The position numbers were made by a program, and so were the translations under genes. Below, one piece after another: positions 49,693-59,047 of a DNA stretch of 64,000 nt. Numbering within the stretch: position 1 is the stretch's first letter; each line of letters starts with the position of its first letter. The notes under the pieces were generated by a model. The model was not told the origin of the DNA. It did not search any database and was given only the letters and a program-made list of their open reading frames with translations. The stretch spans positions 186,001-250,000 of the forward strand of contig CAWBVI010000005.1 of NCBI GenBank assembly GCA_963792205.1, given 5' to 3'. This stretch comes from DATDAH01 sp963792205 (GTDB taxonomy: Bacteria; Actinomycetota; Acidimicrobiia; Acidimicrobiales; DATDAH01).

Positions 49693-50954
49693 CGGTCGGT
49701 CTCCATGAGCGCCTGCAGGGTGGCAGCCAGATCGGCGATCACCACCTGCTCCTGCGGTCGGTCGGCGCGCAGGTCCCGCAGGGTCACGACCCCGGCGGCG
49801 GCCTCGTCCTCGCCCACGATGGCGGCGAAGCGCGCCCCGCTGCGGTCGGCGGCCTTCATCTGGGCCTTCATCGAGCGGCCGTCGAAGCCCCGGTCGGCCC
49901 CCAGGCCGGCCCGGCGCAGCGCGCCGGTCAGGTCCCGGGCCGCCTCGCCGCCGGTGACGTCCACCACGAACACGTCGACGGGCGCAGGCGGGACCGGCCA
50001 CACCCCTTCGGCGTCGGCCGCGAGCAGGAGGCGCTCGACGCCGATGCCGAAGCCGATGCCCGGCGTGGACGGCCCACCCAGCGCCTCGGCCAGGCCGTCG
50101 TAGCGCCCACCTCCGCCCACGGCGTTCTGGGCCGACTCCAGGGCCTCGGCCTGCAGCTCGAAGGTCGTCCGGGTGTAGTAGTCGAGGCCGCGCACGAGGC
50201 GGGGCTCGACGGCGAACGGGATGCTCAGGGCGTCGAGGCCCGCCTGCACCCGCTCGAAGTGGCTCGTGGCCTCGGCCGAGAGGTGCTCCGCCGGTGCCGG
50301 CGCGTCGGCCACGACCGCGGCCGTCGCCGGCCGCTTCGAGTCGAGGACCCGGAGCGGGTGGTGCTCGACCTTCTCCCGGTCCTCCTCGGCCAGCTCGTCG
50401 AGGCGGGTCCGGAAGTGGTCCTGCAGCACCCCGGCGTAGCGGACCCGGTCGGCGGGCTCGCCCATCGAGTTCAGCAGCAGCTTCACCCGGGTCAGCCCCA
50501 CGGAGGCCAGGAAGTCCCAGGCCAGGGCGATGACCTCGACGTCGACATCGGGGTCGACCGAGCCGAGGACCTCCACCCCCAGCTGGTGGTGCTGGCGGTA
50601 CCGCCCGGCCTGCGGCCGCTCGTAGCGGAACGTGGGCGCGGCGTACCAGACCTTCCAGGGGTCCACGGGGTGGTGCTCGAGGTAGGCCCGCACGACCGGC
50701 GCGGTGCCCTCCGGACGGAGCGCGAGGTGGCGACCGCCCTTGTCCTCGAAGTCGTACATCTCCTTGGTGACGATGTCGGTGCCCTCGCCCACCCGCTCGA
50801 ACACGCCGAGGTCCTCGAAGGTCGGGCTCTGCAGGAGGCCGAAGCCGGCCCGGCCCGCGGCGTCGGCGAAGGTGGCCGCAAGTGCCTCCCAGCGCCGGGA
50901 TTCGGGCGGCAGGGCGTCGCGGGTGCCCACCGGGGCCTTGAACAGGGGGGCCAT
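49689..50954 (-). CDS. hisS: Histidine--tRNA ligase
   Basis: The 421-residue class-II synthetase has the start FKAPVGTRDALPPESRRWEA, motif 2 FRYERPQAGRYRQHHQLGVE, the histidine A motif LVRGLDYYTRTTFELQ, GGGRYDGLAEALGGPSTPGI and GFGIGVERLLLA (motif 3). The C-terminal anticodon domain is VDVFVVDVTGGEAARDLTGA onward. Start ATG at 50954. The relA-hisS-aspS order is typical. Confidence 0.96.
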   Translation of the reverse strand: MAPLFKAPVGTRDALPPESRRWEALAATFADAAGRAGFGLLQSPTFEDLGVFERVGEGTDIVTKEMYDFEDKGGRHLALRPEGTAPVVRAYLEHHPVDPWKVWYAAPTFRYERPQAGRYRQHHQLGVEVLGSVDPDVDVEVIALAWDFLASVGLTRVKLLLNSMGEPADRVRYAGVLQDHFRTRLDELAEEDREKVEHHPLRVLDSKRPATAAVVADAPAPAEHLSAEATSHFERVQAGLDALSIPFAVEPRLVRGLDYYTRTTFELQAEALESAQNAVGGGGRYDGLAEALGGPSTPGIGFGIGVERLLLAADAEGVWPVPPAPVDVFVVDVTGGEAARDLTGALRRAGLGADRGFDGRSMKAQMKAADRSGARFAAIVGEDEAAAGVVTLRDLRADRPQEQVVIADLAATLQALMETDR

Positions 50955-50959
50955 CGGTC

Positions 50960-53170
50960 CTACTTCGACGAACCGGGCAGGACGCGGTAGGCGTCGAACA
51001 CGCAGTCGATCTTCTTGAGCGAGGACACCAGGGCGTCCAGCTGGGTCGGATCGCCCAGCTCCACGTCGAACTGCATCCGGCACATCCGGTCGCCGCCGGT
51101 GCGGGTCTCGGAGTGGAGGATGTTCAGCCGGTGGTCGGAGAGCGCCGCGGAGACGTCGCGGAGGAGCCACTCGCGGTCGAGGGCCTCGACGACCAGCGAG
51201 GCGACGAAGGTGCCCCGGCTGTCGGCGTCCCAGTCGACGTCGATGACCCGCTCCTTCTGCTCCCGCACCAGCGCGACGGCGTTCGTGCAGTCGGTGCGGT
51301 GCACGGTCACCCCGCGGCCGCGGGTGATGAAGCCCATGATCTCGTCGCCGGGCACCGGGGTGCAGCAGCGCGACAACCGGACGAGCATCTGCTCCTGGCC
51401 CTCGACGTGGACACGAGCGGGTTGGCTGGCGGAGCGCCGCGGGCGCCGCGGCGTGGTCAGCCCGGTGGAGAGCTGCTCCTCCCGCCCGGGATCGGAGCCG
51501 GAGAGCATCCGGGTGACCCGGGTGGCCACCGACTTGGCCGACACGTGGTGCTCGCCGACGGCGGCGAACAGGGAGTCGAGGTCGGCGTAGTTGAGCTCCT
51601 CGGCCACGCTCTCGAGGACGTCGGAGCCCACCGGGAGCCCCTCGCGCCGCAGGGCCTTGATGACGTCGTCCCGGCCCGACTCGATGGCGTCGCCCCGGCG
51701 CTCCCGCGAGAACCACTGACGGATGCGGTTCTGGGCCCGCGGCGTGACGACGATGTTGAGCCAGTCCCGGGACGGCCCGGGGTTCTCGACCTTCGAGGTG
51801 ATCACCTCGACGGTGGCCCCCGACTTCAGGGCCGAGTCCAGCGGCACCAGGCGACCGTCGATGCGGGCCCCGATGCAGGCGTGGCCCACCTCGGTGTGGA
51901 TGGCGTAGGCGAAGTCGAGCGGCGTGGCCCCGTCGGGCAGGATGATCACGTCGCCCTTGGGGGTGAACACGTAGACCTCGTTGTCCTCGAGGTCACCCTT
52001 GAGGTTGGCCATGAACTGGCCGGGATCGGTGGTCTCGGTCTGCCAGTCGAGGATCTTGTTCAGCCAGACGATGTCGTCGGCGGGCGACTTCTCCTTGTAG
52101 GCCCAGTGGGCGGCGACGCCCAGCTCGGCCCGCCGGTGCATCTCCTGCGTGCGGATCTGGAACTCGACCGCCTTGCCGGCCGGCCCCACCACCGTGGTGT
52201 GCAGCGACTGGTAGAGGTTGAACTTGGGCAGGGCGATGTAGTCCTTGAACCGGCCTGGCACCGGCTGCCACATGCCGTGGATGCAGCCGAGGGCGGCGTA
52301 GCAGTCCTTGACCGAGGCCACGATCACCCGGATGCCGACGAGGTCGAGGATGTCGTCGAAGGGCCGGCCTCGGACCATCTTCTCGTAGATGCTCCAGAGG
52401 TGCTTCGGCCGACCGGTCACGTCGGCCTTCACCCGGACCTCGGCCAGCCGCTCGGTCACCTCACCCTCGACCTGGGTGAGGTAGAGGTCGCGCTCCGGTG
52501 CCCGGGCGTCGACCAGGTGGTCGATCTCGGCGAAGCGCTTCGGGTGCAGGGCGGCGAAGGCGAGGTCCTCGAGCTGCTGCTTGACCTCCTGGACCCCGAG
52601 GCGGTGGGCCAACGGGGCGTAGATGTCGAGGGTCTCCTGGGCGATGCGCTGCTGCTTCTCGGTGGGCATGGCGGCCAGGGTCCGCATGTTGTGGAGGCGG
52701 TCGGCCAGCTTGACCATGAGGACCCGCAGGTCGTCGGCCATGGCCACGAGCATCTTGCGCATGGTTGCGGCCTGCTGGGCCTCCCGGGACTCGAACTCGA
52801 GGCGCTCCAGCTTGGTGACGCCGTCGACGATGGCGGCCACGTCGGGCCCGAACTCCTCCTCCAGCTCGGCCAGGGCCACCTTGGTGTCCTCGACCGCGTC
52901 GTGGAGGAGCGCGGCGGCGATGGTCGTGTCGTCGAGGCCGAGGTCGGCGGTCACCCGGGCCACGGCCACGGGGTGGGAGATGTAGGGGTCGCCCGACTTG
53001 CGCTGTTGGCCCTCGTGGGCCTCGGCGGCGCGGCGGTAGGCCCGCACGACCAGGTCGGTGCCCGAGCGCGGGTGGTGCTCCCGGAACGCCTCGACGACGC
53101 CGGCCACCTCCTCGTCGGGGGTCAGCTCGGCGCGCCGCCAGGGCAACACGCGGTCGACGGTGGACGGCAT
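50960..53170 (-). CDS. relA: Bifunctional (p)ppGpp synthetase / hydrolase (RelA/SpoT)
   Basis: The stringent-response enzyme. In 736 residues: an HD hydrolase domain with AALLHDAVEDTKVALAELEE and KLADRLHNMRTLAAMP, the synthetase with GRPKHLWSIYEKMVRGRPFD and RFKDYIALPKFNLYQSLHTT, the TGS domain (VYVFTPKGDVIILPDGATPL), a helical region, and an ACT domain at the end. The intact HD motif and RxKD-type (Bifunctional) signature suggest both activities. NLYQSLHT replaces the common NGYQSLHT. Upstream gene is apt. Confidence 0.95.
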   Translation of the reverse strand: MPSTVDRVLPWRRAELTPDEEVAGVVEAFREHHPRSGTDLVVRAYRRAAEAHEGQQRKSGDPYISHPVAVARVTADLGLDDTTIAAALLHDAVEDTKVALAELEEEFGPDVAAIVDGVTKLERLEFESREAQQAATMRKMLVAMADDLRVLMVKLADRLHNMRTLAAMPTEKQQRIAQETLDIYAPLAHRLGVQEVKQQLEDLAFAALHPKRFAEIDHLVDARAPERDLYLTQVEGEVTERLAEVRVKADVTGRPKHLWSIYEKMVRGRPFDDILDLVGIRVIVASVKDCYAALGCIHGMWQPVPGRFKDYIALPKFNLYQSLHTTVVGPAGKAVEFQIRTQEMHRRAELGVAAHWAYKEKSPADDIVWLNKILDWQTETTDPGQFMANLKGDLEDNEVYVFTPKGDVIILPDGATPLDFAYAIHTEVGHACIGARIDGRLVPLDSALKSGATVEVITSKVENPGPSRDWLNIVVTPRAQNRIRQWFSRERRGDAIESGRDDVIKALRREGLPVGSDVLESVAEELNYADLDSLFAAVGEHHVSAKSVATRVTRMLSGSDPGREEQLSTGLTTPRRPRRSASQPARVHVEGQEQMLVRLSRCCTPVPGDEIMGFITRGRGVTVHRTDCTNAVALVREQKERVIDVDWDADSRGTFVASLVVEALDREWLLRDVSAALSDHRLNILHSETRTGGDRMCRMQFDVELGDPTQLDALVSSLKKIDCVFDAYRVLPGSSK

Positions 53171-53171
53171 G

Positions 53172-53696
<525 letters not shown>

Positions 53697-53746
53697 CTGT
53701 TGAGGCTACCGCTGGCCCCCCGGCCTTCTGGGGCCTTCGGCGGGGG

Positions 53747-54886
53747 CTACCTGCGCTTCTTGGCCTTCCGGGGGCGGGGAGGGATGGCCCCGGCGGGGCC
53801 GGCGGCCGGGGCCGGGGCGGTCCCGCCCCGACGGGCGGGCCGGGCCTTGATCTCGCCGCTGCCACCGGCGGGCGCCAGCGTCGGCAACGGACCGTCGCCC
53901 GTGTAGGCGAACCGCGGCTCCCGCTCCTTGAGGTACGACACGATCGGCGCAGCCACGAACAGCGAGGAGTAGGCCCCCGAGGTCAGACCCACGAGCAGGG
54001 CGAGGGCGAACTCCTCGAGGGTCTCGGCCCCGAGGAACAGCGAGCCCACGACCAGCATCGAGATGATCGGCAGGATGGTGGCCACGGTCGTGTTCACCGA
54101 GCGCATGAGGGTCTGGTTGAGCGTCCGGTTCATGACCACCCGGTACGGCGTCCGCCCCACGACCCGGGCGCCGTTCTCCAGCGCCCGGTCGAACACCACG
54201 ATCGTGTCGTAGAGCGAGTACCCCAGGATGGTCAGGAACGAGATCAGGGTGGCGGGCGTGACCTCGATCTGGAAGATGGAGTAGATGCCCACGCTCAGCA
54301 ACAGGTCGTGGACCATCGACACCAGGGCGCCGACGGCCATCTTCCACTCCAGCCGCCAGGCGATGTAGAGGGTGATGAGGACGAAGAAGACGACGAGCGC
54401 CTGCTGCGCCTGGCGGGTGATCTCGTCGCCCCAGGACGGACCGACGGTGCTGACGCTGACCTGGTCGGTGTCGACCCCGCCGAGCTCGGCCAGCGCCTGG
54501 GTGATCTCGCCGCTGTTCTCGACCGCGGCGACGTCGGCCTGGACCCGCAGGATCTCCGAGCCGTCGGCGTTCGTCGCGGTCTGGATCTTGGCCCCGCTCT
54601 CGCCCACGCCCTCCATCACGTCCCGGGCCTCCTCGACCGACACGTCGGTGACCGGGACCTCCCACACGCCGCCGCCCTCGAAGTCGATGCCGAGGTTCAG
54701 CTCGCGGGTGAAGAGGCTGATGAGGGAGATGATCGACACGATGAGGGCGATGGTCAGGCCCCAGCGGAAGGTCTTCGTGAAGTCGAAGTCGTTGCTGTTC
54801 TGGTAGACGCTGCGCAGGGCGGCACGCAGGCCCTTGCGATCGCTGACCGCGCCCTCGACGGGGATCTCGTCGGTGCTGCTGCTCAT
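53747..54886 (-). CDS. secF: Protein translocase subunit SecF
   Basis: SecDF assists late protein export using proton motive force. The 379-residue protein has the N-terminal helix (TIALIVSIISLISLFTREL), the signature GIDFEGGGVWEVPV, the periplasmic domain, and five more helices with LTILGYSLYDTIVVFDRALE and NTTVATILPIISMLVVGSLF. The C-terminus is a basic Pro/Ala/Lys tail (RPRKAKKRR). Its ATG overlaps the secD stop (ATGA). Confidence 0.96.
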   Translation of the reverse strand: MSSSTDEIPVEGAVSDRKGLRAALRSVYQNSNDFDFTKTFRWGLTIALIVSIISLISLFTRELNLGIDFEGGGVWEVPVTDVSVEEARDVMEGVGESGAKIQTATNADGSEILRVQADVAAVENSGEITQALAELGGVDTDQVSVSTVGPSWGDEITRQAQQALVVFFVLITLYIAWRLEWKMAVGALVSMVHDLLLSVGIYSIFQIEVTPATLISFLTILGYSLYDTIVVFDRALENGARVVGRTPYRVVMNRTLNQTLMRSVNTTVATILPIISMLVVGSLFLGAETLEEFALALLVGLTSGAYSSLFVAAPIVSYLKEREPRFAYTGDGPLPTLAPAGGSGEIKARPARRGGTAPAPAAGPAGAIPPRPRKAKKRR

Positions 54887-56589
54887 GACGTCGTCGCCTC
54901 GCCCACCTGGGGCATGCCGAAGATCCGGGTGCGCTCGCGCCACCGCGGGTTCCGGGCCAGGATCAGCACGGCCGGCCGGATGAAGAACCAGGAGGCGATG
55001 ATGTCGACCACGGTCGAGATCCCGAGCAGGAGGGCGAACCCCCGGACCGGCCCGATCGAGAGGAAGAACAGCACGGTGGCGCCGATGAGGGAGGCGAAGT
55101 CCGCCTTGAGGATGGTCGAGAAGGACGAGGTGAAGGACCGGTCGACCGTGCTGCGGAAGGTCCGCCCGTTGTGGACGTCCTCCTTGAGGTGCTCGTAGAA
55201 CACCACGTTCGAGTCCACGGAGATGCCGATGGAGACGATGAGGCCGGTGACCCCGGCCAGGGTCAACGCCAGGCCCCGGAGCTCACCCAACCACGAGATC
55301 AGCACCCAGATGAGCCCGAACTCGAGCACGAGGCTGGCGATGGCGACCACGCCGAGCATCCGGTAGTAGCCGATCATGAACAGGGCGGTGAGGGCGAGGC
55401 CGATGATCCCCGCGATCAGCCCCGCCTGGAGCGAGTCCTCGCCGAGGGTGGCCGAGACCGTCTGGGTCTGCTGGGGCACGAGGGTGACGGGCAGGGCCCC
55501 GTAGCGCAGGACGAGGGCGAGGTCCTTCGCCGAGTCCTCGTCGAACGCCCCCGTGATCGTGATCTGGTCGCGCTCGAACTCGGGTTGCTGGATCTCGGGC
55601 GCCGAGATGACGTCGCTGTCGAGGACGATGGCCAGCTGGCGGGTGGGGCACGTGGGCTCGGCGGCGAAGCACTGGGCCGCCACGGCGTTGAACTGGTCGA
55701 TCCCGTCCTCGCCCCCCTTGAAAGTAGGCCCCACCTCCCACTCCACGCCGGTCTGGGTGAGGGAGGCCGAGGCCCCCGACAGGGCGTCGCCGGTCAGGGC
55801 GGTCGGGCCCAGCAGCAGGCGCCCCACGATGACCCCGTCATCGTCTCGCTGGGCGAGCACCACGGTGTTGCACGGCTGATCCGCCGGTCGGGGCGTGAGC
55901 CCCTCGTCGTTCAGGCGGACCGGCAGCCCGTCGTCGCCCAAGCGGGCCCGATCGGGCACGCCATCGCAGGGGCCCGCCACCGTCTCCCCGGGCGCCGCCG
56001 TCGTGGGGGAGGCCGCGGGGCTGGTCGTCGTGGTGGTGGGCGCGACCGTCGTGGTGGGCTGCAGGGCGCCGGCGTTCTCACCCGGCACCAGGCCCTCGAG
56101 ACCGAGGCCCTCCTCGTCACCGGCCGGGGCCGTCGTCGTGGTCGCCGGGGCCGAGGTCGTCGTCGCCCCGCCTGCCACCGTCGTCGTGGTCGCGCCGCCC
56201 TCGGCGGTCGTGGTGGTCGGCACCTCCTCCCCGACGAGAGGGAGGGGCTGCAGCACCGGACGGAACCGGAGCTCTGCGGTCTGGCCGACCAGCTCCAGGG
56301 CCCGGTCCTGGTCCTCCACGCCGGGCAGCTGGACGAGGACGGTGTCGCCCTGGCGGGTGATGTCGGGCTCGGCCACCCCCAGCGCGTCGACCCGGTTCCG
56401 GATGATCTCCACCGCCTGGTCGATGGTGTCGTCGCCCGCGACCTCGCCCTCGGGCTGGAGGACGACGGACACGCCGCCCTGGAGGTCGAGGCCGAGGACC
56501 GGCGAGTAGTCCCTGAACATCGTGTACGCCAGCGCCGAGAGCGTGAACGCGACGAAGATGAGGAGGGGGGCGACCCCCTTGCGTCGCAC
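54883..56589 (-). CDS. secD: Protein translocase subunit SecD with Thr-rich insert
   Basis: The 568-residue partner of SecF has an N-terminal helix (APLLIFVAFTLSALAY), the signature GLDLQGGVSVVLQPEG, the P1 domain (IIRNRVDALGVAEPDITRQG), and helices at the C-terminus with GITGLIVSIGISVDSN-like sequence and GFALLLGISTVVDIIASWFF. Residues about 124-200 are a low-complexity Thr/Ala/Pro insert (PTTTTAE, GGATTTTVAGGATTT, TTTVAPTTTTTSPAASPTTA) within the extracytoplasmic domain, probably an extended linker. Otherwise the protein is typical. Confidence 0.95.
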   Translation of the reverse strand: MRRKGVAPLLIFVAFTLSALAYTMFRDYSPVLGLDLQGGVSVVLQPEGEVAGDDTIDQAVEIIRNRVDALGVAEPDITRQGDTVLVQLPGVEDQDRALELVGQTAELRFRPVLQPLPLVGEEVPTTTTAEGGATTTTVAGGATTTSAPATTTTAPAGDEEGLGLEGLVPGENAGALQPTTTVAPTTTTTSPAASPTTAAPGETVAGPCDGVPDRARLGDDGLPVRLNDEGLTPRPADQPCNTVVLAQRDDDGVIVGRLLLGPTALTGDALSGASASLTQTGVEWEVGPTFKGGEDGIDQFNAVAAQCFAAEPTCPTRQLAIVLDSDVISAPEIQQPEFERDQITITGAFDEDSAKDLALVLRYGALPVTLVPQQTQTVSATLGEDSLQAGLIAGIIGLALTALFMIGYYRMLGVVAIASLVLEFGLIWVLISWLGELRGLALTLAGVTGLIVSIGISVDSNVVFYEHLKEDVHNGRTFRSTVDRSFTSSFSTILKADFASLIGATVLFFLSIGPVRGFALLLGISTVVDIIASWFFIRPAVLILARNPRWRERTRIFGMPQVGEATTS

Positions 56590-56595
56590 GATCGG

Positions 56596-56880
56596 TTACT
56601 GGTCCTCGTCGGGGTCGGTCGTACCGTCGTCCCACTCGATGAGCTCGGCGATGGCGCTGCGTTGGATGCGCACGACGATGCCGTCGGCGATCTCCAGCTC
56701 GGCGATCTGGCCGTCGATGGCCGTGACGGTGCCGTACAGGCCGCCGTTGGTCAGCACGTCGTCCCCAGCCTCGAGCGAGGAGACCAGCGCCTGGTGCTCC
56801 TTCAGGCGGCGCTGCTGTGGCCGGAACAGCACGAAGTAGAAGAGGCCCATGAACAGCGCGAGCAGGATGAGGGAACCCAT
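56596..56880 (-). CDS. yajC: Preprotein translocase subunit YajC
   Basis: A 94-residue single-span protein: LILLALFMGLFYFVLFRPQQ is the helix with the family end FRPQQRR. KEHQALVSSLEAGDDVLTNG and GTVTAIDGQIAELEIADGIV form the small cytoplasmic SH3-like domain, and the C-terminus is acidic. Start ATG at 56880. It lies between tgt and secD, the widespread tgt-yajC-secD-secF order. Confidence 0.95.
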   Translation of the reverse strand: MGSLILLALFMGLFYFVLFRPQQRRLKEHQALVSSLEAGDDVLTNGGLYGTVTAIDGQIAELEIADGIVVRIQRSAIAELIEWDDGTTDPDEDQ

Positions 56881-56919
56881 TGCGGCATCTCCGAAGTGCG
56901 ACGAACTCGGCGGGCGACT

Positions 56920-58044
56920 CTACCGGGGCGGTCCCGCCGCACTCCGGTCGGGCCAATGCGACCGGACCTGCTCGACCAGCGAGGCGAGCGTGCCGGCCCG
57001 CACCGCCTCGCCCGCCCGGTGGACCAGGGCGAGGAGCCAGGCCAGGTTGTGGAGCGTGAGCAGGCGGGGCCCGGTCGGCTCGTCGGTCTTCAGGAGGTGG
57101 CGGAGGTAGGCGCGCGAATGGCGGGCGCAGACCTCACAACGGCACTCGGGATCGAGGGGCCCGTCGTCGACGGCGAAGCGCTGGTTGCGCAGGTTCAGGC
57201 GCCCGGCCCCGGTCAGCACGGTCCCGTGCCGGCCCAGCCGGGTCGGCAGGACGCAGTCGAAGAGGTCCACGCCGCGGGCGATGCTCTCGACGAGGCCGAC
57301 GGGATCCCCGACCCCCATGAGGTAGCGGGGCTGGTCGGCGGGCAGCAGGGCCGTGGTGACCTCGAGGGCCGGGAGCATCTCGGCCTGCGACTCCCCCACC
57401 GAGAGGCCGCCGATCCCGTAGCCGTCGAAGTCCAGGGCCACCGTCCGCGCCGCGCTCTCGGCCCGGAGGGCCACGTCGGTCCCGCCCTGCACGATCCCGA
57501 ACAGGCACTGGTCATCGGTGCGCCGGTGGGCGGCACGGGCCCGGGCCGCCCACGCCGCGGTGCGCTCCACCGCGTCCCGCAGCACCTCGGGCGGCGACGG
57601 CAGCGGCGGGCAGACGTCGAGGACCATCTGGATGTCGGCCCCGAGCAGCTCCTGGAGCGCAACCACGTGCTCGGGGGTGAAGCGCACGGTCGAACCGTCG
57701 TAGGTGGAGCGGAAGGTGGCGCCGTCGTCGTCGACCTTCGGCTCCAGCGAGAAGACCTGGTAGCCGCCGGAGTCGGTGAGCACCTGGCCCGACCAGTCCA
57801 TGAAGCCGTGCAGCCCGCCGAGGTCGGCCACCACGTCGGCGCCGGGACGGAGGGACAGGTGGTAGGTGTTGGCCAGGACCACCTCGAACCCGAGGCGCTC
57901 CAGGTCGACGGCACTGAGGTGGCGGACGGCGCCCCGCGTCGCCACGGGCATGAAGCACGGCGTGCGGAAGGTCCCCCGGGCGGTCGTCACCGTCCCCGCC
58001 CGGGCCGCCCCGTCGGTCGCCTCCACGGCGATGTGGGCCTTCAC
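56920..58044 (-). CDS. tgt: Queuine tRNA-ribosyltransferase
   Basis: It swaps guanine 34 for preQ1 in GUN-anticodon tRNAs. The 374-residue TIM barrel has GFMDWSGQVLTDSGGYQVFS (Asp nucleophile region), GIVQGGTDVALRAESA, GGLSVGESQAEMLPAL, YLMGVGDPVGLVESIARGVD and DCVLPTRLGRHG. Zinc ligands are in CRCEVCARHSRAYLRHL. The usual DExxP-type stretch reads VLDVCPPLPSPP. The GTG at 58044 overlaps the queA stop (GTGA). preQ1 synthesis genes are not visible here. Confidence 0.95.
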   Translation of the reverse strand: MKAHIAVEATDGAARAGTVTTARGTFRTPCFMPVATRGAVRHLSAVDLERLGFEVVLANTYHLSLRPGADVVADLGGLHGFMDWSGQVLTDSGGYQVFSLEPKVDDDGATFRSTYDGSTVRFTPEHVVALQELLGADIQMVLDVCPPLPSPPEVLRDAVERTAAWAARARAAHRRTDDQCLFGIVQGGTDVALRAESAARTVALDFDGYGIGGLSVGESQAEMLPALEVTTALLPADQPRYLMGVGDPVGLVESIARGVDLFDCVLPTRLGRHGTVLTGAGRLNLRNQRFAVDDGPLDPECRCEVCARHSRAYLRHLLKTDEPTGPRLLTLHNLAWLLALVHRAGEAVRAGTLASLVEQVRSHWPDRSAAGPPR

Positions 58045-59042
58045 GCCGCAGCCGCCAGCAGCATGGCGTCGCCGAAGGAGAGGAAGCGGTAGCCCCGGTC
58101 GAGTGCGGTGGCGTAGAGGTCCCGCCAGCGCTCGCCGACGAAGGCGTCGACCAGCACCAGCAGGCTGGACCGCGGGACGTGGAAGTTCGTGAGCAGGACG
58201 TCCACCTTCGCGAACCGGTGACCGCGGCGGATGTACAGGTCGGTGGGACCCTCGGTGCGCCCGGTCGCGGCCCACGATTCGAGCGCCCGGACGACCGTCG
58301 TCCCCACGGCGACGACGCGCTGGGCCCGCTCCAGCGCCTCGACGGTGCCGGCGGGCACGACGTAGCGCTCGCGGTGGACCACGTGGTCCTCGACCTGCTC
58401 GGCCCGGATCGGGACGAAGGTGGCCAGCCCGACCTCGAGGTCGATGGCCGCCACGGCGATGCCGCGTTCCCGGCAGCGGTCGAGCACCGGCTCGGTGAGG
58501 TGCAGACCCGCGGTCGGCGCGGCCGCCGACCCCGGCCGGCGGGCGAAGACCGTCTGGTAGCGCTCGGGGTCGTCGAGATCGACCGTGATGTACGGCGGCA
58601 GGGGCACGGCACCGAGCCGGTGCACGACCGCCAGCGGGTCCTCCTCGCCGAGGACCTCGACCTGCCGCTCGCCGTCGCCGACGACGTCGTCGACCACCAG
58701 CACCGGCTCGCCGTCCCGTTCCAGGACCGTCCCCGGCGGGACCCGGCGTCCGGGGCGCACCAGCGCCGTCCACGTCCGGGCGCCGGTGCGCTCGGCCAGG
58801 AGGACCTCCACGGCGCCGCCGGTCGCCTTGTGGAGGTGGAGGCGGGCCGGGATGACGCGGGTGTCGTTGACCACGAGGAGATCACCGGGGCGCAGCAGGT
58901 CGGGGAGGTCGGTGACGGTGCGGTCGGTCGGCGCTTCGCCCGGACCGCGGTCGACCAGCAGCCGGGCCGCGTCCCGCGGCTCGACGGGTACCTGGGCGAT
59001 GGCGCCCTCGGGCAGGTCGTAGTCGAAGGCTGCGGTGTCCAC
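58041..59042 (-). CDS. queA: S-adenosylmethionine:tRNA ribosyltransferase-isomerase
   Basis: It moves ribosyl from SAM to preQ1 in tRNA, giving epoxyqueuosine. The 333-residue protein begins AAFDYDLPEGAIAQVPVEPR, with LLVVNDTRVIPARL, AAPTAGLHLTEPVLDRCRER, VHRERYVVPAGTVEALERAQ and DVLLTNFHVPRSSLLVLVDA. The GTG at 59042 gives the family N-terminus. A CTG at 59051 overlapping the M20 hydrolase stop (CTGA) would add three residues. The long open frame upstream is the shifted part of the M20 gene. Confidence 0.94.
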   Translation of the reverse strand: MDTAAFDYDLPEGAIAQVPVEPRDAARLLVDRGPGEAPTDRTVTDLPDLLRPGDLLVVNDTRVIPARLHLHKATGGAVEVLLAERTGARTWTALVRPGRRVPPGTVLERDGEPVLVVDDVVGDGERQVEVLGEEDPLAVVHRLGAVPLPPYITVDLDDPERYQTVFARRPGSAAAPTAGLHLTEPVLDRCRERGIAVAAIDLEVGLATFVPIRAEQVEDHVVHRERYVVPAGTVEALERAQRVVAVGTTVVRALESWAATGRTEGPTDLYIRRGHRFAKVDVLLTNFHVPRSSLLVLVDAFVGERWRDLYATALDRGYRFLSFGDAMLLAAAA

Positions 59043-59047
59043 GGCCG

